Source of the DNA: Vibrio salinus
GTDB lineage: Bacteria > Pseudomonadota > Gammaproteobacteria > Enterobacterales > Vibrionaceae
Direction of reading: 5' to 3'
Length of the DNA stretch: 64,000 nt
NCBI RefSeq assembly: GCF_021272385.1
Contig: NZ_JAJSDZ010000010.1
Span: 496,001 to 560,000 of the forward strand
A model generated the notes under the pieces. The model was not told where the DNA came from and did not search any database. It saw nothing but the letters and a program-made list of their open reading frames with translations. Shown here piece after piece: positions 55,151 to 64,000 of this stretch (its first letter is position 1; every line of letters starts with the position of its first letter). Both the position numbers and the translations under genes were made by a program.

Positions 55151-55163
55151 TTGTTTTTTCTCC

Positions 55164-55880
55164 TTAACTAATTTTTTTGGCTGCACTTTTATCCAGATAC
55201 CACTCAGTTTTGCCATTTTCGGATGTGATTTTTGCGGCCGGGTATGGAAGGTCTTCTGCAGAGTGAGTATGAATTTCTTTAATAATGTCTTGCTTTCCAG
55301 AGCCTAAGACAAGATAGCTGATTCGTTTTGCTGCTTTGATAACTTTTGCTGTTTTCGACACCCGGAACTGACCGGATTCTGGGTGTGTGGCCACAACGGT
55401 CAGGTTTTGATCGTTGTAGTTAGTCTGTCCAGGGAAAAGAGAAGCAGTATGACCGTCCGGACCGACGCCGAGTAAAATCCAGTCAAAAATAGGGATGTCG
55501 TTCTGCTGAGGTATTGTATCCGTCATTTCTTTTGCATATCGCGGTGCTTCATCCTGAGGCTTGTTCTCACCTATAATCCGGTGAATGTTTCCGGCAGGAA
55601 CCGGCACCCGACGGAAAAGTAGTGCATCGGCTTCGCCAAAATTACTTTCCGGATCCTCTGGGGATACGCATCGTTCATCCCCCCACCAAAAGTGAAGGTT
55701 ATCCCAGTGAATATCTGTGGCATATGGAACCTGAGCAAGACGCTGAAACAGCATTTTGGGTGTACTTCCACCTGACAGAGAAATATGGACAGGCTTATTT
55801 TGTAAACTGTAGTTTTTTAAATCATTTGCCAATGACTCGACGACATCATCAGCAGTATCGAAGATGTTGGAATTTATCAT
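55164..55880 (-). CDS. pgl: 6-phosphogluconolactonase (Pgl)
   Basis: 238 residues of the DevB/SOL type: [42 protein letters not shown], and the C-terminal [10 protein letters not shown]. Hydrolyses 6-phosphogluconolactone. The ATG overlaps the zwf stop by 4 bases, so it is translationally coupled to zwf. Confidence 0.95.
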   Translation of the reverse strand: MINSNIFDTADDVVESLANDLKNYSLQNKPVHISLSGGSTPKMLFQRLAQVPYATDIHWDNLHFWWGDERCVSPEDPESNFGEADALLFRRVPVPAGNIHRIIGENKPQDEAPRYAKEMTDTIPQQNDIPIFDWILLGVGPDGHTASLFPGQTNYNDQNLTVVATHPESGQFRVSKTAKVIKAAKRISYLVLGSGKQDIIKEIHTHSAEDLPYPAAKITSENGKTEWYLDKSAAKKIS

Positions 55881-57379
55881 AATTCACAGTAATCCGTATT
55901 CGTTAGATTTTTACATGGGAAGCGCCAGTCTCTTTCATCTTGCTTCAGCAAAGAGTCCGCTTCTTGGGGACCCCAGGTTCCGCAGGCATAACCGAACAGC
56001 GACTGAGGAGCCTGTTTGTAATCGAGAATAGGCTGAACGAATTTCCAGCAAGCCTCAACGGCGTCTGTGCGCGCAAACAGAGTAGCATCGCCATTAAGTG
56101 CATCAAGCAACAAACGTTCGTATGCGGTTAACATCTGCGTTTCCTCTAGTGATGCATAGTGGAAATTCATAGAAACGCTTTTGGCGTGAAAACCGGCTCC
56201 GGGTTCTTTGAGTCCAAAACTCATGAGTATTCCTTCGTCGGGTTGTATTCGGATAATCAGCTTGTTTTCCGGGGCGTTTTTGCCAAATACCGGATGTGGT
56301 GTACGCTTGAAGTGAATCACAACTTCGGTTACCCGGGTTGGGAGGCGCTTTCCTGAACGGACATAAAATGGGATACCATTCCATCGCCAGTTATTAATGA
56401 ACATTTTTAACGCGATGTAGGTTTCCGTTCTTGAATCTTCCGAAACACCGTGCTCATCGCGGTAACTCTTCAGAAACTGTCCTCTGACCGTGGATTCGGT
56501 ATACTGACCAAGAACCAGATTATTTTTCAGATCGTCATCAGTTAACGGTTCCAGACAATTCAGTACTTTACTAACTTCATTACGAATTGAATCGGCGTTG
56601 ATGGCAACCGGTGGCTCCATAGTAACCATAGCCAGAACCTGAAGCAGGTGATTCTGAAACATATCCCGTACAGCACCACTGTTATCGTAGTAGCCGCCTC
56701 GTTCTTCTACTCCAAGAAACTCTGCACCGGTAATTTCAATATAGTCAATGAAATTTCGGTTCCATAATGGCTCAAACATACCATTGGCAAACCGGAAAAC
56801 CAGCAGATTTTGTACGGTTTCTTTTCCGAGGTAGTGATCAATACGATAGATTTGGTGTTCTTTAAAATGCCTGTGAATTTCAATGTCTAAAGATTTTGCG
56901 GATTCAAGATCATAACCAAACGGTTTTTCGATGATTAAGCGCTTCCAACCGTTTGTTTCATCATTCAGATTATGAGTTGCCAGACATCCGGGAATAATGC
57001 CGTACAGACTTGGTGGTGTCGCCAGATAGAATAACGTATTCTGCTGTTGAAAATTATAATGCTGGTGTAATTCATCAAGTCGCTGGGTTAATTTTTCGTA
57101 CTCATTAACATCAGACGTATTTAACGATTGATAATGAATATGTTCGCAGAACATATCCAATGTTTCAGGATCGGTTTTTTCCAGTTCTGTGAGGGATTTT
57201 CTTAATTTCTCCCGGTAAGTTTTATCACTGTATTCCGTTCGGCTTACCCCCAGAACGGCAAAAGAAGATGGAAGCTGACGATTCGCGAATAAGTGGTATA
57301 GGGCAGGAATGAGCTTTCGGTAAGTAAGATCGCCGGAAGCACCAAAAATCACGATGCTACTATTTTCTGGTATTACCAT
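55877..57379 (-). CDS. zwf: Glucose-6-phosphate 1-dehydrogenase (Zwf)
   Basis: 500 residues. Start [20 protein letters not shown] (NADP Rossmann), active-site [21 protein letters not shown], and [20 protein letters not shown] block as [18 protein letters not shown]. First step of the oxidative pentose phosphate pathway. First gene of the zwf-pgl-gnd operon; its promoter must lie in the 57380-57606 gap, where no strong element stands out. Confidence 0.97.
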   Translation of the reverse strand: MVIPENSSIVIFGASGDLTYRKLIPALYHLFANRQLPSSFAVLGVSRTEYSDKTYREKLRKSLTELEKTDPETLDMFCEHIHYQSLNTSDVNEYEKLTQRLDELHQHYNFQQQNTLFYLATPPSLYGIIPGCLATHNLNDETNGWKRLIIEKPFGYDLESAKSLDIEIHRHFKEHQIYRIDHYLGKETVQNLLVFRFANGMFEPLWNRNFIDYIEITGAEFLGVEERGGYYDNSGAVRDMFQNHLLQVLAMVTMEPPVAINADSIRNEVSKVLNCLEPLTDDDLKNNLVLGQYTESTVRGQFLKSYRDEHGVSEDSRTETYIALKMFINNWRWNGIPFYVRSGKRLPTRVTEVVIHFKRTPHPVFGKNAPENKLIIRIQPDEGILMSFGLKEPGAGFHAKSVSMNFHYASLEETQMLTAYERLLLDALNGDATLFARTDAVEACWKFVQPILDYKQAPQSLFGYACGTWGPQEADSLLKQDERDWRFPCKNLTNTDYCEL

Positions 57380-57606
57380 TATCTTTCCCTTAGAAGCTAG
57401 GTCGTTATATTTTGTTAAAAGTAACAGTAAGGTGTTTAAACAGAAAATCGGTCTTATCTATTCTATTGATAGGTCAGGCCGATCTTCATCCCCCGATATG
57501 TCATTTGATATTGGGTATGCTGACTCGATACATTCTCTATCAATAAATGACATACATCAATAAATGATGTGTTTTTTGATAAAAATGTACGATTTAGCTA
57601 AGGTTT

Positions 57607-60501
57607 TCATACATGTTTACTATCGTGGTGAGTTTTTTTCTTTATATATGCTTTGGTTTCCCTTATATGTCCGGCTTGATCAACCCAATCTATCTGTTCA
57701 TCTTCAAGGTATTTTACTGCGTATTTCTGATAGATTTTTTTCTCCAGAAAGAGCAAATACAATTTGGGATCAAGGTGTCCGCTGGTCGCCATGAATGTCA
57801 TGATACCTATTGCTTCGCTGAGTGATTTCGCTTTTTTATAAGGTCTGTCTTTTGATGTCAGTGCTTCAAAAACGTCGGCGATTGCGATGCTTCTGGCTTG
57901 TATAGATAATTCATTTTCAGACAATGAACGTGGGTATCCTCTGCCATCCATTCGTTCATGATGACTGCCGGCAATATCCGGGATGTTTTTTAAATGAGCA
58001 GGATAGGGGAGCTTTTTCAGCATTGAGATAGTTTGAACAATGTGATCGTTAATAATAAAGCGTTCTTCTTTGGTTAACGTACCGCTTGTCACGGATAAAT
58101 TATACATTTCGCCCCGGTTAAACAGTACATCTCCGGCTTGTAAGGTAAACTGTTCCTGCCACATATCCTGAGGTTTCCGTCCGTCTTCCCAATGGATAAT
58201 GTGTTCCGGTTTATCACTGATCAGTGGTTCTTTTACCGGTAGCTGCTGATCTTCCAGATGGCGAAGTTTTTCTGTATGAGAAATACCGATTTGGTTACTG
58301 AGTGTTCTTGTCCAGGTATATTGAGAAATTTTGTTTAATCTGACGACGTTGTCTTCACTCATGTGATCCTGACCAGTGTTACAGGCTGCGATGAATTTGA
58401 AATCGTCATCTAATTGTGTGTGCTGATCTTCAAGCTGCTGTTTTAGCTGTGTTGGTTCTCCTCCGTTATTCAGCGCTTTCCAGTAATCAATTTCCCGTTC
58501 CCGTTTGATGACTTCAAAGCGCATTCGTATTTCATGGATACGATCATAAATTGTTTCGAGTTTGGTGGCTTTATCAATGACGAACTCCGGCGTTGTAATT
58601 TTTCCGCAGTCATGCAGCCATGAAGACAGTTTGAGTTCTTCCCATTGTTCGTCTGTCATCCGGAATTTGGGATAATAATGGTTGTCTTCATTAGCAGCCT
58701 GAGCGATCCATTTGGACAGCGAGGGAACTCGTTGGCAGTGATTGCCGGTGTAAGGGGATTTGGTATCAATCGCTGAGGCAATCAGTTCTATGAAAGCATT
58801 CATCAGGTCTTTATGTTGTTGAACCTGATCGATTTTTTCTTTGGCTAACTGAGCAAAGCTTAGCAGTTCCTGTAGAAAGGCATGTTTATCTGACTGCTCA
58901 GAGGTAATAGCCCGCTCGTAACCCAGATTCAGGATACCGACCAGTTGTTTTTGTTTATCGATTAATGGAAAAAGATAAATATCTGAATTATAAAGATTCT
59001 TGTGGAATTTTTTAATAATGTTGTCATTTTTATTGATATGAACAGTTTCTCCTTTCAGAAGTTCAGATTTCAGCCACGGAGTATTGATGAATTGGTTTAT
59101 ATCCACTTTAAAAGGAATAATGGCATGATTGGCTGCGGTAACAAATTCTTTTTTCTGATTATCGTAAACGTAGATAATGATGGTTTCAGCTTTTGTCACT
59201 AAATAGCTCTGGCGGGTAATGGTTTTTGCCAGTTCATTAAAATCTGAGTTCTCTGCGGTTTTTCTCAGCAGATTGAGTAAGTCGTGCAGAGTATGCTCCA
59301 TCAATTGCAAAGAATGACTCAGGTCAGATACTTCTCTGATGATACTTTGTGGATAGTAAGTTTTTTTAAAATCAAACCGGGTAATATTTTCAGACAATGT
59401 AGCCAGTTTTCTTAATGGGCTGGATATTTTTCTTGCAACCACAAGTGCAATGATAAAGCCCATTAGCAGCAGGCCTATCGTAACGATAATTTGTTTATTG
59501 CGCAGTTCCAGAAGCGTTTTTAACAAATCTTTTTTCGGTATTGCTTCAGCAAGGATCAGGTTGACTTGATTGTTCAGCATTACAGGGGTCGACGTTACTG
59601 ACCATTCTTCTCCCTTGTACTCCACCGATTCGTAGATAATCTGGCTGCTGGTCCGGTTCAGAATTGGTTTAAAAACGGATGAGGTCAGACGGTTAAGGTT
59701 CTTTTCATCAGAATCACTGATTGAGACATTCGCATTGTGTTGTCCGAGGAGGTGAAAGTTCTGATCGAATAAAATCAGTTTCGTTTTTTCTGAGTAACCA
59801 AGGTTGATGAGGGATTCTGATACGGACGATAACGTCAGATCGGCGGCGACAACATGTGTTCCGTCTGGCGTCCGGCGAAACAGCGTGATCCCTTTGGTTT
59901 TTAAAAAATAAAATGAATATGGGTCGGTAATTCTGATATCACTGTCATATTCCGTATTTTGAAACCACGGGCGGGTTGTCGGATCAAATTTATTATCGTT
60001 TTTTTCCAGCCGAGAAATTTCCTGATAATGATTATCGAGATAGATGAACGTATTCTGACCGTTTGTTTTGGTTTTATTGATCAGCAGAACGGTGTTTCCT
60101 GGTGCCTGAAAGCGTTCCCTGTCCTGATTGTTTTTCATTGGCCGAAGAATCGTAAAATCACCGTCATTGTTGGCGTAGTACAGAGCAACTAAATGAGGAT
60201 GTTTCTGAAAAATAAAATGAGAGGAAGCCAGCCAGGTTTCATTCTTCTCCGGGGGTATTTTATCGTTGACCAGACTGCTGTATGACAGAAGGTCAAGTGT
60301 GGTAAAAATGGGCGAGGACGCCTGCTTAAATTGATTTTCAATGTGGCGGCTGTTTTCTAAACTAAGTTCCCGGGCTGTCTGGGTTAGTAACTGGTAGGCA
60401 TGGTTATAGCTGATATAAATCAATATAAAGCCAAAAATAGCAGTCAACAGAACGAACAAAGTTCCGATGTGGATACTTAGTGAATAGCGGCGTATTTTCA
60501 T
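57607..60501 (-). CDS. Membrane HD-GYP phosphodiesterase with Cache sensor
   Basis: 964 residues. Membrane helix at about 8-30, a periplasmic double-Cache-like domain (about 40-330, with TRPWFQNTEYDSDIRITDPY), a second helix at about 335-357, HAMP, a GAF-like domain (about 450-590), then HD-GYP with catalytic LHDCGKITTP and HHERMDGRGYPRSL. About 200 residues separate these two motifs instead of the usual sixty or so, so an insertion is present. Hydrolyses c-di-GMP. ATG 60501 is chosen for the AAGGA five bases upstream; the longer frame to 60630 runs into the repeat element and is rejected. Confidence 0.92.
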   Translation of the reverse strand: MKIRRYSLSIHIGTLFVLLTAIFGFILIYISYNHAYQLLTQTARELSLENSRHIENQFKQASSPIFTTLDLLSYSSLVNDKIPPEKNETWLASSHFIFQKHPHLVALYYANNDGDFTILRPMKNNQDRERFQAPGNTVLLINKTKTNGQNTFIYLDNHYQEISRLEKNDNKFDPTTRPWFQNTEYDSDIRITDPYSFYFLKTKGITLFRRTPDGTHVVAADLTLSSVSESLINLGYSEKTKLILFDQNFHLLGQHNANVSISDSDEKNLNRLTSSVFKPILNRTSSQIIYESVEYKGEEWSVTSTPVMLNNQVNLILAEAIPKKDLLKTLLELRNKQIIVTIGLLLMGFIIALVVARKISSPLRKLATLSENITRFDFKKTYYPQSIIREVSDLSHSLQLMEHTLHDLLNLLRKTAENSDFNELAKTITRQSYLVTKAETIIIYVYDNQKKEFVTAANHAIIPFKVDINQFINTPWLKSELLKGETVHINKNDNIIKKFHKNLYNSDIYLFPLIDKQKQLVGILNLGYERAITSEQSDKHAFLQELLSFAQLAKEKIDQVQQHKDLMNAFIELIASAIDTKSPYTGNHCQRVPSLSKWIAQAANEDNHYYPKFRMTDEQWEELKLSSWLHDCGKITTPEFVIDKATKLETIYDRIHEIRMRFEVIKREREIDYWKALNNGGEPTQLKQQLEDQHTQLDDDFKFIAACNTGQDHMSEDNVVRLNKISQYTWTRTLSNQIGISHTEKLRHLEDQQLPVKEPLISDKPEHIIHWEDGRKPQDMWQEQFTLQAGDVLFNRGEMYNLSVTSGTLTKEERFIINDHIVQTISMLKKLPYPAHLKNIPDIAGSHHERMDGRGYPRSLSENELSIQARSIAIADVFEALTSKDRPYKKAKSLSEAIGIMTFMATSGHLDPKLYLLFLEKKIYQKYAVKYLEDEQIDWVDQAGHIRETKAYIKKKTHHDSKHV

Positions 60502-60534
60502 CATGGTCCTTGCGTCAGTATTCAGTAATGTGCT

Positions 60535-60802
60535 TAGGGTCTGTTGATCTTTGGTGATGGTTTTTGCAGCGAGTTGATGGTGATTTAGGCAAGGCGGGGC
60601 ATGTGAAGTGTAGTCATCTACATGAATCATGACCCAACGCTGAATAAATCACCATCAAACGCTGCCCGAAGGGTTCATCTGAACTGGCTTTGCTCTTTGT
60701 TGCAGGTCATTTGGTTAGAATGACTAAGCTACATGCCCTGCGCAGCGATCAACACCCGTTCAGAGTGAACAAAAATCAACCATCAAAGGTCAACAGACCC
60801 TA
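60535..60802. mobile_element. MITE-like element with inverted ends and TA target duplication
   Basis: The core (60537-60800, 264 bases) begins GGGTCTGTTGATCTTTGGTG and ends with the inverse GGTCAACAGACCC after an imperfect extension; about the first 11 bases match exactly and some 20 match with two or three changes. It is flanked on both sides by TA (60535-60536, 60801-60802), the duplication made by IS630/Tc1-mariner transposases. Inner inverted segments (GATGGTGATTTA with TAAATCACCATC) fold further. No transposase gene is present. It lies between the HD-GYP gene start and the PHP phosphatase gene. Confidence 0.8.
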
Positions 60803-60905
60803 GAGACTGTTAGTTGTAAGTGTTTTCATACAGTAATAAATAAATGATAGTATCTAAGCTATTACGTCGTAGAACTTTTCTTAAATCAGTGACGGAGGAA
60901 ACATA

Positions 60906-61661
60906 ATGAGGTTAGTGGTCGACACTCATACGCATACTTATGCCAGTGGGCATGCTTACAGTACGATTATTGAGAATGCAAAATCAGCGAAATCCCGGGG
61001 ATTGTCGATCCTGTGTACGACAGATCACGCGGGAAGCATGCCGGGAGCCCCTCACTACTGGTTTTTTGCGAATCAGAAAATTTTGCCCCGTTTTTTGGAA
61101 GGTGTAGGAATTATTCGTGGGTGTGAAGCCAATTTATTAAACGTGAATGGAGAGATAGATCTCCCCCCGGATGCGCTAAAGCATCTCGACTGGGTGATAA
61201 GCAGTTTTCATGAGCCGGTGTTTACACCTTCGACGCCTAAAGAGCATACCGATGCGTTATTGAAAGTCATAAGTAACGGGCTGGTGGATGCGTTGGGGCA
61301 TTTGGGTAATCCTAATTTTGATTTTGACTTTGACGCAGTGATTAAAGCTGCTGCTGACAATCATGTGGCTGTGGAAATTAATAATAGTACGCTATTGGGT
61401 CACAGCCGGCGTGGAAGTATTGACCGCTGTTATGAGATTATTGATGTGGCAAAACAATATGGTGCCTATATTACCACAGGAACAGACGCACATTTTTGTG
61501 AATCAATTGGTGAGTTTGATAAGACAAGGCAGTTATTAACGAAAGTGGGCATTGCGCCTGAGCAGGTTATTACGCACAGCGAAAAACAGTTTCTTGATTT
61601 TCTGTTACTTCGGGGTAGAAACAGAATTTCTGAGTTTGATGGCGCTTTTGACCTTATTTAG
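60906..61661 (+). CDS. PHP-domain phosphatase (YcdX-like)
   Basis: 251 residues. Metal-binding motifs [16 protein letters not shown] (N-terminal H-x-H), [28 protein letters not shown] and [12 protein letters not shown] are those of the YcdX/PHP family, which bind three zinc or manganese ions and hydrolyse phosphate esters. The ATG follows GACGGAGGAAAC. Substrate unknown; E. coli YcdX is linked to swarming. Confidence 0.9.
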   Translation: MRLVVDTHTHTYASGHAYSTIIENAKSAKSRGLSILCTTDHAGSMPGAPHYWFFANQKILPRFLEGVGIIRGCEANLLNVNGEIDLPPDALKHLDWVISSFHEPVFTPSTPKEHTDALLKVISNGLVDALGHLGNPNFDFDFDAVIKAAADNHVAVEINNSTLLGHSRRGSIDRCYEIIDVAKQYGAYITTGTDAHFCESIGEFDKTRQLLTKVGIAPEQVITHSEKQFLDFLLLRGRNRISEFDGAFDLI

Positions 61662-61767
61662 TTCTACAATAGCTATAAAATCGGCTATTCTACCAGAAAC
61701 AATTCTTATAACAGTCAGCACAGATCCTGTTAACGGGTTCTGATAAAAAAGGAATAAGGTAATAAAA

Positions 61768-62127
61768 ATGAAAAAAACACTGGTACTAATTGCAGCAGCG
61801 CTACTGTCGGCAAACATTTATGCTCATGATGATGATTTGGGTGTTCTCATGCACGGTTTCAAGACGGAGTTCCGGGATGCCGCTAATGCGTCCTCCGTTG
61901 ATGAAATGAAAGCCGCCGTGATGAAATTTGATGATCTGGTTGAGCAGGCGAAAAAACTGGAGTATCCACCGAAAAAAGAAGCGACTTTTCAGGACGGTTA
62001 CCAGAAGCTTTCCGTGGCTCTCGACAAAGTGGAAATGGCTCTGGATAAGGGCGATTTAAAGCAAGCTAAATCTGAGTTAAAAAATGTGGATATGGTTCGT
62101 CGCGAATTCCACAGAAAATTAAGATAG
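61768..62127 (+). CDS. cybC: Cytochrome b562-family periplasmic protein
   Basis: 119 residues with a signal peptide (about 1-19, ending YAH). The mature four-helix bundle keeps the haem ligands: Met in LGVLMHGFK near the start and His in MVRREFHRKLR at the end. Soluble cytochrome b562 is an electron carrier of unclear partner. Ends with a long hairpin terminator that overlaps the LysR stop. Confidence 0.85.
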   Translation: MKKTLVLIAAALLSANIYAHDDDLGVLMHGFKTEFRDAANASSVDEMKAAVMKFDDLVEQAKKLEYPPKKEATFQDGYQKLSVALDKVEMALDKGDLKQAKSELKNVDMVRREFHRKLR

Positions 62128-62174
62128 TCACTTATTCCTTAATGCATCTAATTTTTTAATACAATGTGTTCGGT

Positions 62175-62213
62175 AAGAGCGTTTTACGGTTTATTTACGT
62201 AAAGCGCTCTTTT
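62175..62213 (+). terminator. Terminator after cytochrome b562 gene, overlapping the lysR stop
   Basis: AAGAGCGTTTTACG (62175-62188) pairs with CGTAAAGCGCTCTT (62198-62211) with one G-U pair, followed by T. The right arm lies in the last codons of the convergent LysR gene. Confidence 0.75.
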
Positions 62214-63115
62214 AGTCTGGATGCCATAAAGTTGATAAAGACTCTTAACCTGACCGGCATATACCGGGTCTGGGCATATTGCATGACAATGGCACCGTGA
62301 TAGTTGCTTTGTATCATCCAGGGTTCAAGAATTCTGATAACCTCGCCGGACTCAATGGCATCTTTCACTACGAAGTCATGAAAAATTCCGATACCCAGCC
62401 CGCTTTTTACTCCGTTGAGCCGCATTTGAGAATGGTTTAGAGCGTAGCGACCACTTACTTCAACAGAAAAAATGGAGTCATTCTGAATGAATGTCCAGAG
62501 GTTATCTTTTGCGGTTTCGGCAAGGTACAGACAATCGTGTTCACTTAATTCTTCCGGGTGTTTCGGCTCTCCTCTACGGTTCAGATAGTCGGGGCTGGCG
62601 CAGAGAACCAAATTGGTTTTACAGATCTCTTTTAACACTAATTTCTCGTCGGGTTTATCAGTCAGCCGGAACGCGACATCGATATTGTCTCTGATCAGAT
62701 CGACTTTACCATCAACCGCCCGTAGCTTGAGCTGAATGTCCGGATATTTCTGTAAGAAAGGGATAACAAAAGGTTGCAGAACTGAGAATAAAAACGCTTC
62801 CGGTGCTGATACTGTGAGTGAGCCGGAAGGTTTCTGATGATCCGCCATTGATACTTCAATTGCCTGTTGGGCGGCGTTCACCATAATCACACTTTGTTCA
62901 TAGACTTTCTGCCCCGTCTGAGTAATGACCAGACTGCGGGTCGTCCGTTCAAACAACTTTACTGACAGGGCTTTTTCCAGCCGGGTAATCAGTTTACTTA
63001 ACGCGGATGGTGTGTTATCGAGCTTTTTGGCGGCTGCGGTAAAGCTGCCTTCCTGAACAATAAGAATGAAGACAGCGAGATCAGGTAATAAGCTAATTAA
63101 TTTTGTCTGAGACAT
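62195..63115 (-). CDS. LysR-family transcriptional regulator
   Basis: 306 residues. Winged helix-turn-helix GSFTAAAKKLDNTPSALSKLITRLEKAL at about 22-50, then the two-lobed periplasmic-binding-like sensor (SGSLTVSAPEAFLFSVLQPF onward). Divergent from kbl across 195 bases; whether it controls kbl-tdh is unproven. Confidence 0.9.
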   Translation of the reverse strand: MSQTKLISLLPDLAVFILIVQEGSFTAAAKKLDNTPSALSKLITRLEKALSVKLFERTTRSLVITQTGQKVYEQSVIMVNAAQQAIEVSMADHQKPSGSLTVSAPEAFLFSVLQPFVIPFLQKYPDIQLKLRAVDGKVDLIRDNIDVAFRLTDKPDEKLVLKEICKTNLVLCASPDYLNRRGEPKHPEELSEHDCLYLAETAKDNLWTFIQNDSIFSVEVSGRYALNHSQMRLNGVKSGLGIGIFHDFVVKDAIESGEVIRILEPWMIQSNYHGAIVMQYAQTRYMPVRLRVFINFMASRLKERFT

Positions 63116-63236
63116 ATCAGATTATGGCACCGTTTTATAATATTAATTATTTATGAATTTCATTCACGAATGATTTTCCTATTATAGGGATAATCCCTTC
63201 CCCGTCCATCGATTACACTGACTACAATTAAAAATG

Positions 63237-63249
63237 TTTACAGTGTAAA
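63237..63249. promoter_or_regulatory. Palindrome between lysR and kbl
   Basis: TTTACAGTGTAAA is symmetrical about its central base and lies about 60 bases before the kbl ATG. Possible binding site for the LysR protein or another regulator; unproven. Confidence 0.35.
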
Positions 63250-63310
63250 TATGGATAAAGAGCTTAGCTTCAGATTTACACGTTCAGAATAACAATAAAG
63301 GATTCAGATT

Positions 63311-64000
63311 ATGTCATCAGCATTTTATCAGCATATCGGGCAGCAGATTGAAACCGTTAAAGAAGAAGGACTGTATAAGTCAGAACGTATCATCACGTCC
63401 GCTCAGAAAGGGGAAGTTGACATTCTCTCCGGCGAGAAAGTGCTTAATTTTTGTGCCAATAATTACCTGGGACTGGCAAATCATCCCGAGCTGATTAAAG
63501 CTGCCCAGAAAGGGATGGATGAGCATGGGTTCGGTATGGCGTCTGTCCGTTTTATCTGTGGTACACAGGATGCTCATAAAGAATTAGAGCAAAAGCTGTC
63601 GGCATTTCTTGGCAAAGAAGACACTATTCTCTACAGCTCCTGTTTTGATGCCAACGCCGGATTGTTTGAAACGATCCTGGATAAAGAAGATGCCATTATT
63701 TCGGATGCATTAAATCATGCCTCAATCATTGATGGTGTGCGTTTGTGTAAAGCCATGCGTTTCCGTTATTCCAATAATAATATGGAAGAACTTGAGGAAC
63801 AGTTAAAAGCGGCGGATGACGCCGGTGCCCGACATAAACTGATTGTTACGGACGGCGTTTTCTCTATGGACGGTATTGTTGCGAACCTTCCGGCTATTTG
63901 TGATCTGGCAGAAAAATACGATGCACTGGTTGTTGTGGATGACTCTCATGCTGTTGGCTTTATGGGGGAAAACGGGCGCGGAACTCATGAGTATCATAAT
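63311..64000 (+). CDS. kbl: 2-amino-3-ketobutyrate CoA ligase (Kbl), 3' end cut
   Basis: First 230 codons of a PLP-dependent acyltransferase of threonine degradation: splits 2-amino-3-ketobutyrate to glycine and acetyl-CoA with CoA. Family marks [69 protein letters not shown] and [10 protein letters not shown]. The PLP lysine lies beyond the window edge. ATG 63311 follows AAAGGATTC. Usually followed by tdh, which should start just outside the window. Confidence 0.95.
   Translation, partial: MSSAFYQHIGQQIETVKEEGLYKSERIITSAQKGEVDILSGEKVLNFCANNYLGLANHPELIKAAQKGMDEHGFGMASVRFICGTQDAHKELEQKLSAFLGKEDTILYSSCFDANAGLFETILDKEDAIISDALNHASIIDGVRLCKAMRFRYSNNNMEELEEQLKAADDAGARHKLIVTDGVFSMDGIVANLPAICDLAEKYDALVVVDDSHAVGFMGENGRGTHEYHN

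Noticed and set aside
60502..60630. 42-residue N-terminal extension of the HD-GYP protein
   Set aside because: Most of it is encoded by the MITE-like element; the AAGGA site near 60508 supports the shorter start.

Overview
The window looks like chromosomal DNA of a gammaproteobacterium, most probably a Vibrio or close relative. The evidence is a CsrB-type RNA with a GacA/UvrY-type box, a LuxT-like TetR protein, a dense set of c-di-GMP and chemotaxis proteins, and typical housekeeping loci (pyrC, zwf-pgl-gnd, kbl). A CowN-like gene with a textbook sigma-54 promoter and a NifA-type upstream site suggests a nitrogen-fixing strain. Both ends of the window cut genes: a phnC-like ATPase on the left and kbl on the right. 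Family names come from reading motifs; no database search was run.

About 1-9.3 kb: phnC-like ATPase, a TetR regulator, and an AcoR-like sigma-54 activator divergent from a four-enzyme/transporter block (MFS sugar porter, TIM-barrel isomerase, iolG, iolE). This block has a perfect -24/-12 promoter. It is followed by an AT-rich gene that resembles the sensor domain of a LacI repressor without the DNA-binding domain.

About 9.3-22.4 kb: unrelated genes, namely an SBP-PAS-PAS-GGDEF-EAL protein, a small acidic protein, a TorD-like chaperone, a chemoreceptor, an SDR, a b561-type cytochrome, a large AsmA/DUF748 protein, cowN and a glutathione transferase.

About 22.5-35 kb: second inositol arm with iolB, iolD and iolC (fused to DUF2090), then a TSUP permease, a LacI regulator, an RpiR regulator with an iron alcohol dehydrogenase, a GntP permease and a second RpiR regulator. 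A shared palindrome TGAAA-N6-TTTCA lies upstream of iolB, iolD, iolC, the dehydrogenase, gntP and the second rpiR gene, so these probably form one RpiR/IolR regulon. Together the two arms encode uptake, inositol to inosose (IolG), dehydration (IolE), ring opening (IolD), isomerisation (IolB), phosphorylation (IolC) and probably aldol cleavage (DUF2090). No IolA (malonate semialdehyde dehydrogenase) is present. The dehydrogenase and GntP permease under the same operator may instead dispose of malonate semialdehyde as a reduced acid; this is inference.

About 35-53 kb: amino-acid efflux genes around an Lrp-type regulator, a PstS-like/porin/hybrid kinase module, dCMP deaminase, csrB, AraC regulator, pyrC, a cupin protein, acyltransferase, a 20-residue-repeat protein, a YfcZ-type protein, LuxT-like regulator, homocysteine methyltransferase, a periplasmic DUF4432 protein and a 54-residue small protein.

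About 53.7-64 kb: the zwf-pgl-gnd operon, an HD-GYP protein whose upstream region holds a 264-bp MITE-like element flanked by TA, a PHP phosphatase, cytochrome b562, a LysR regulator and the start of kbl.
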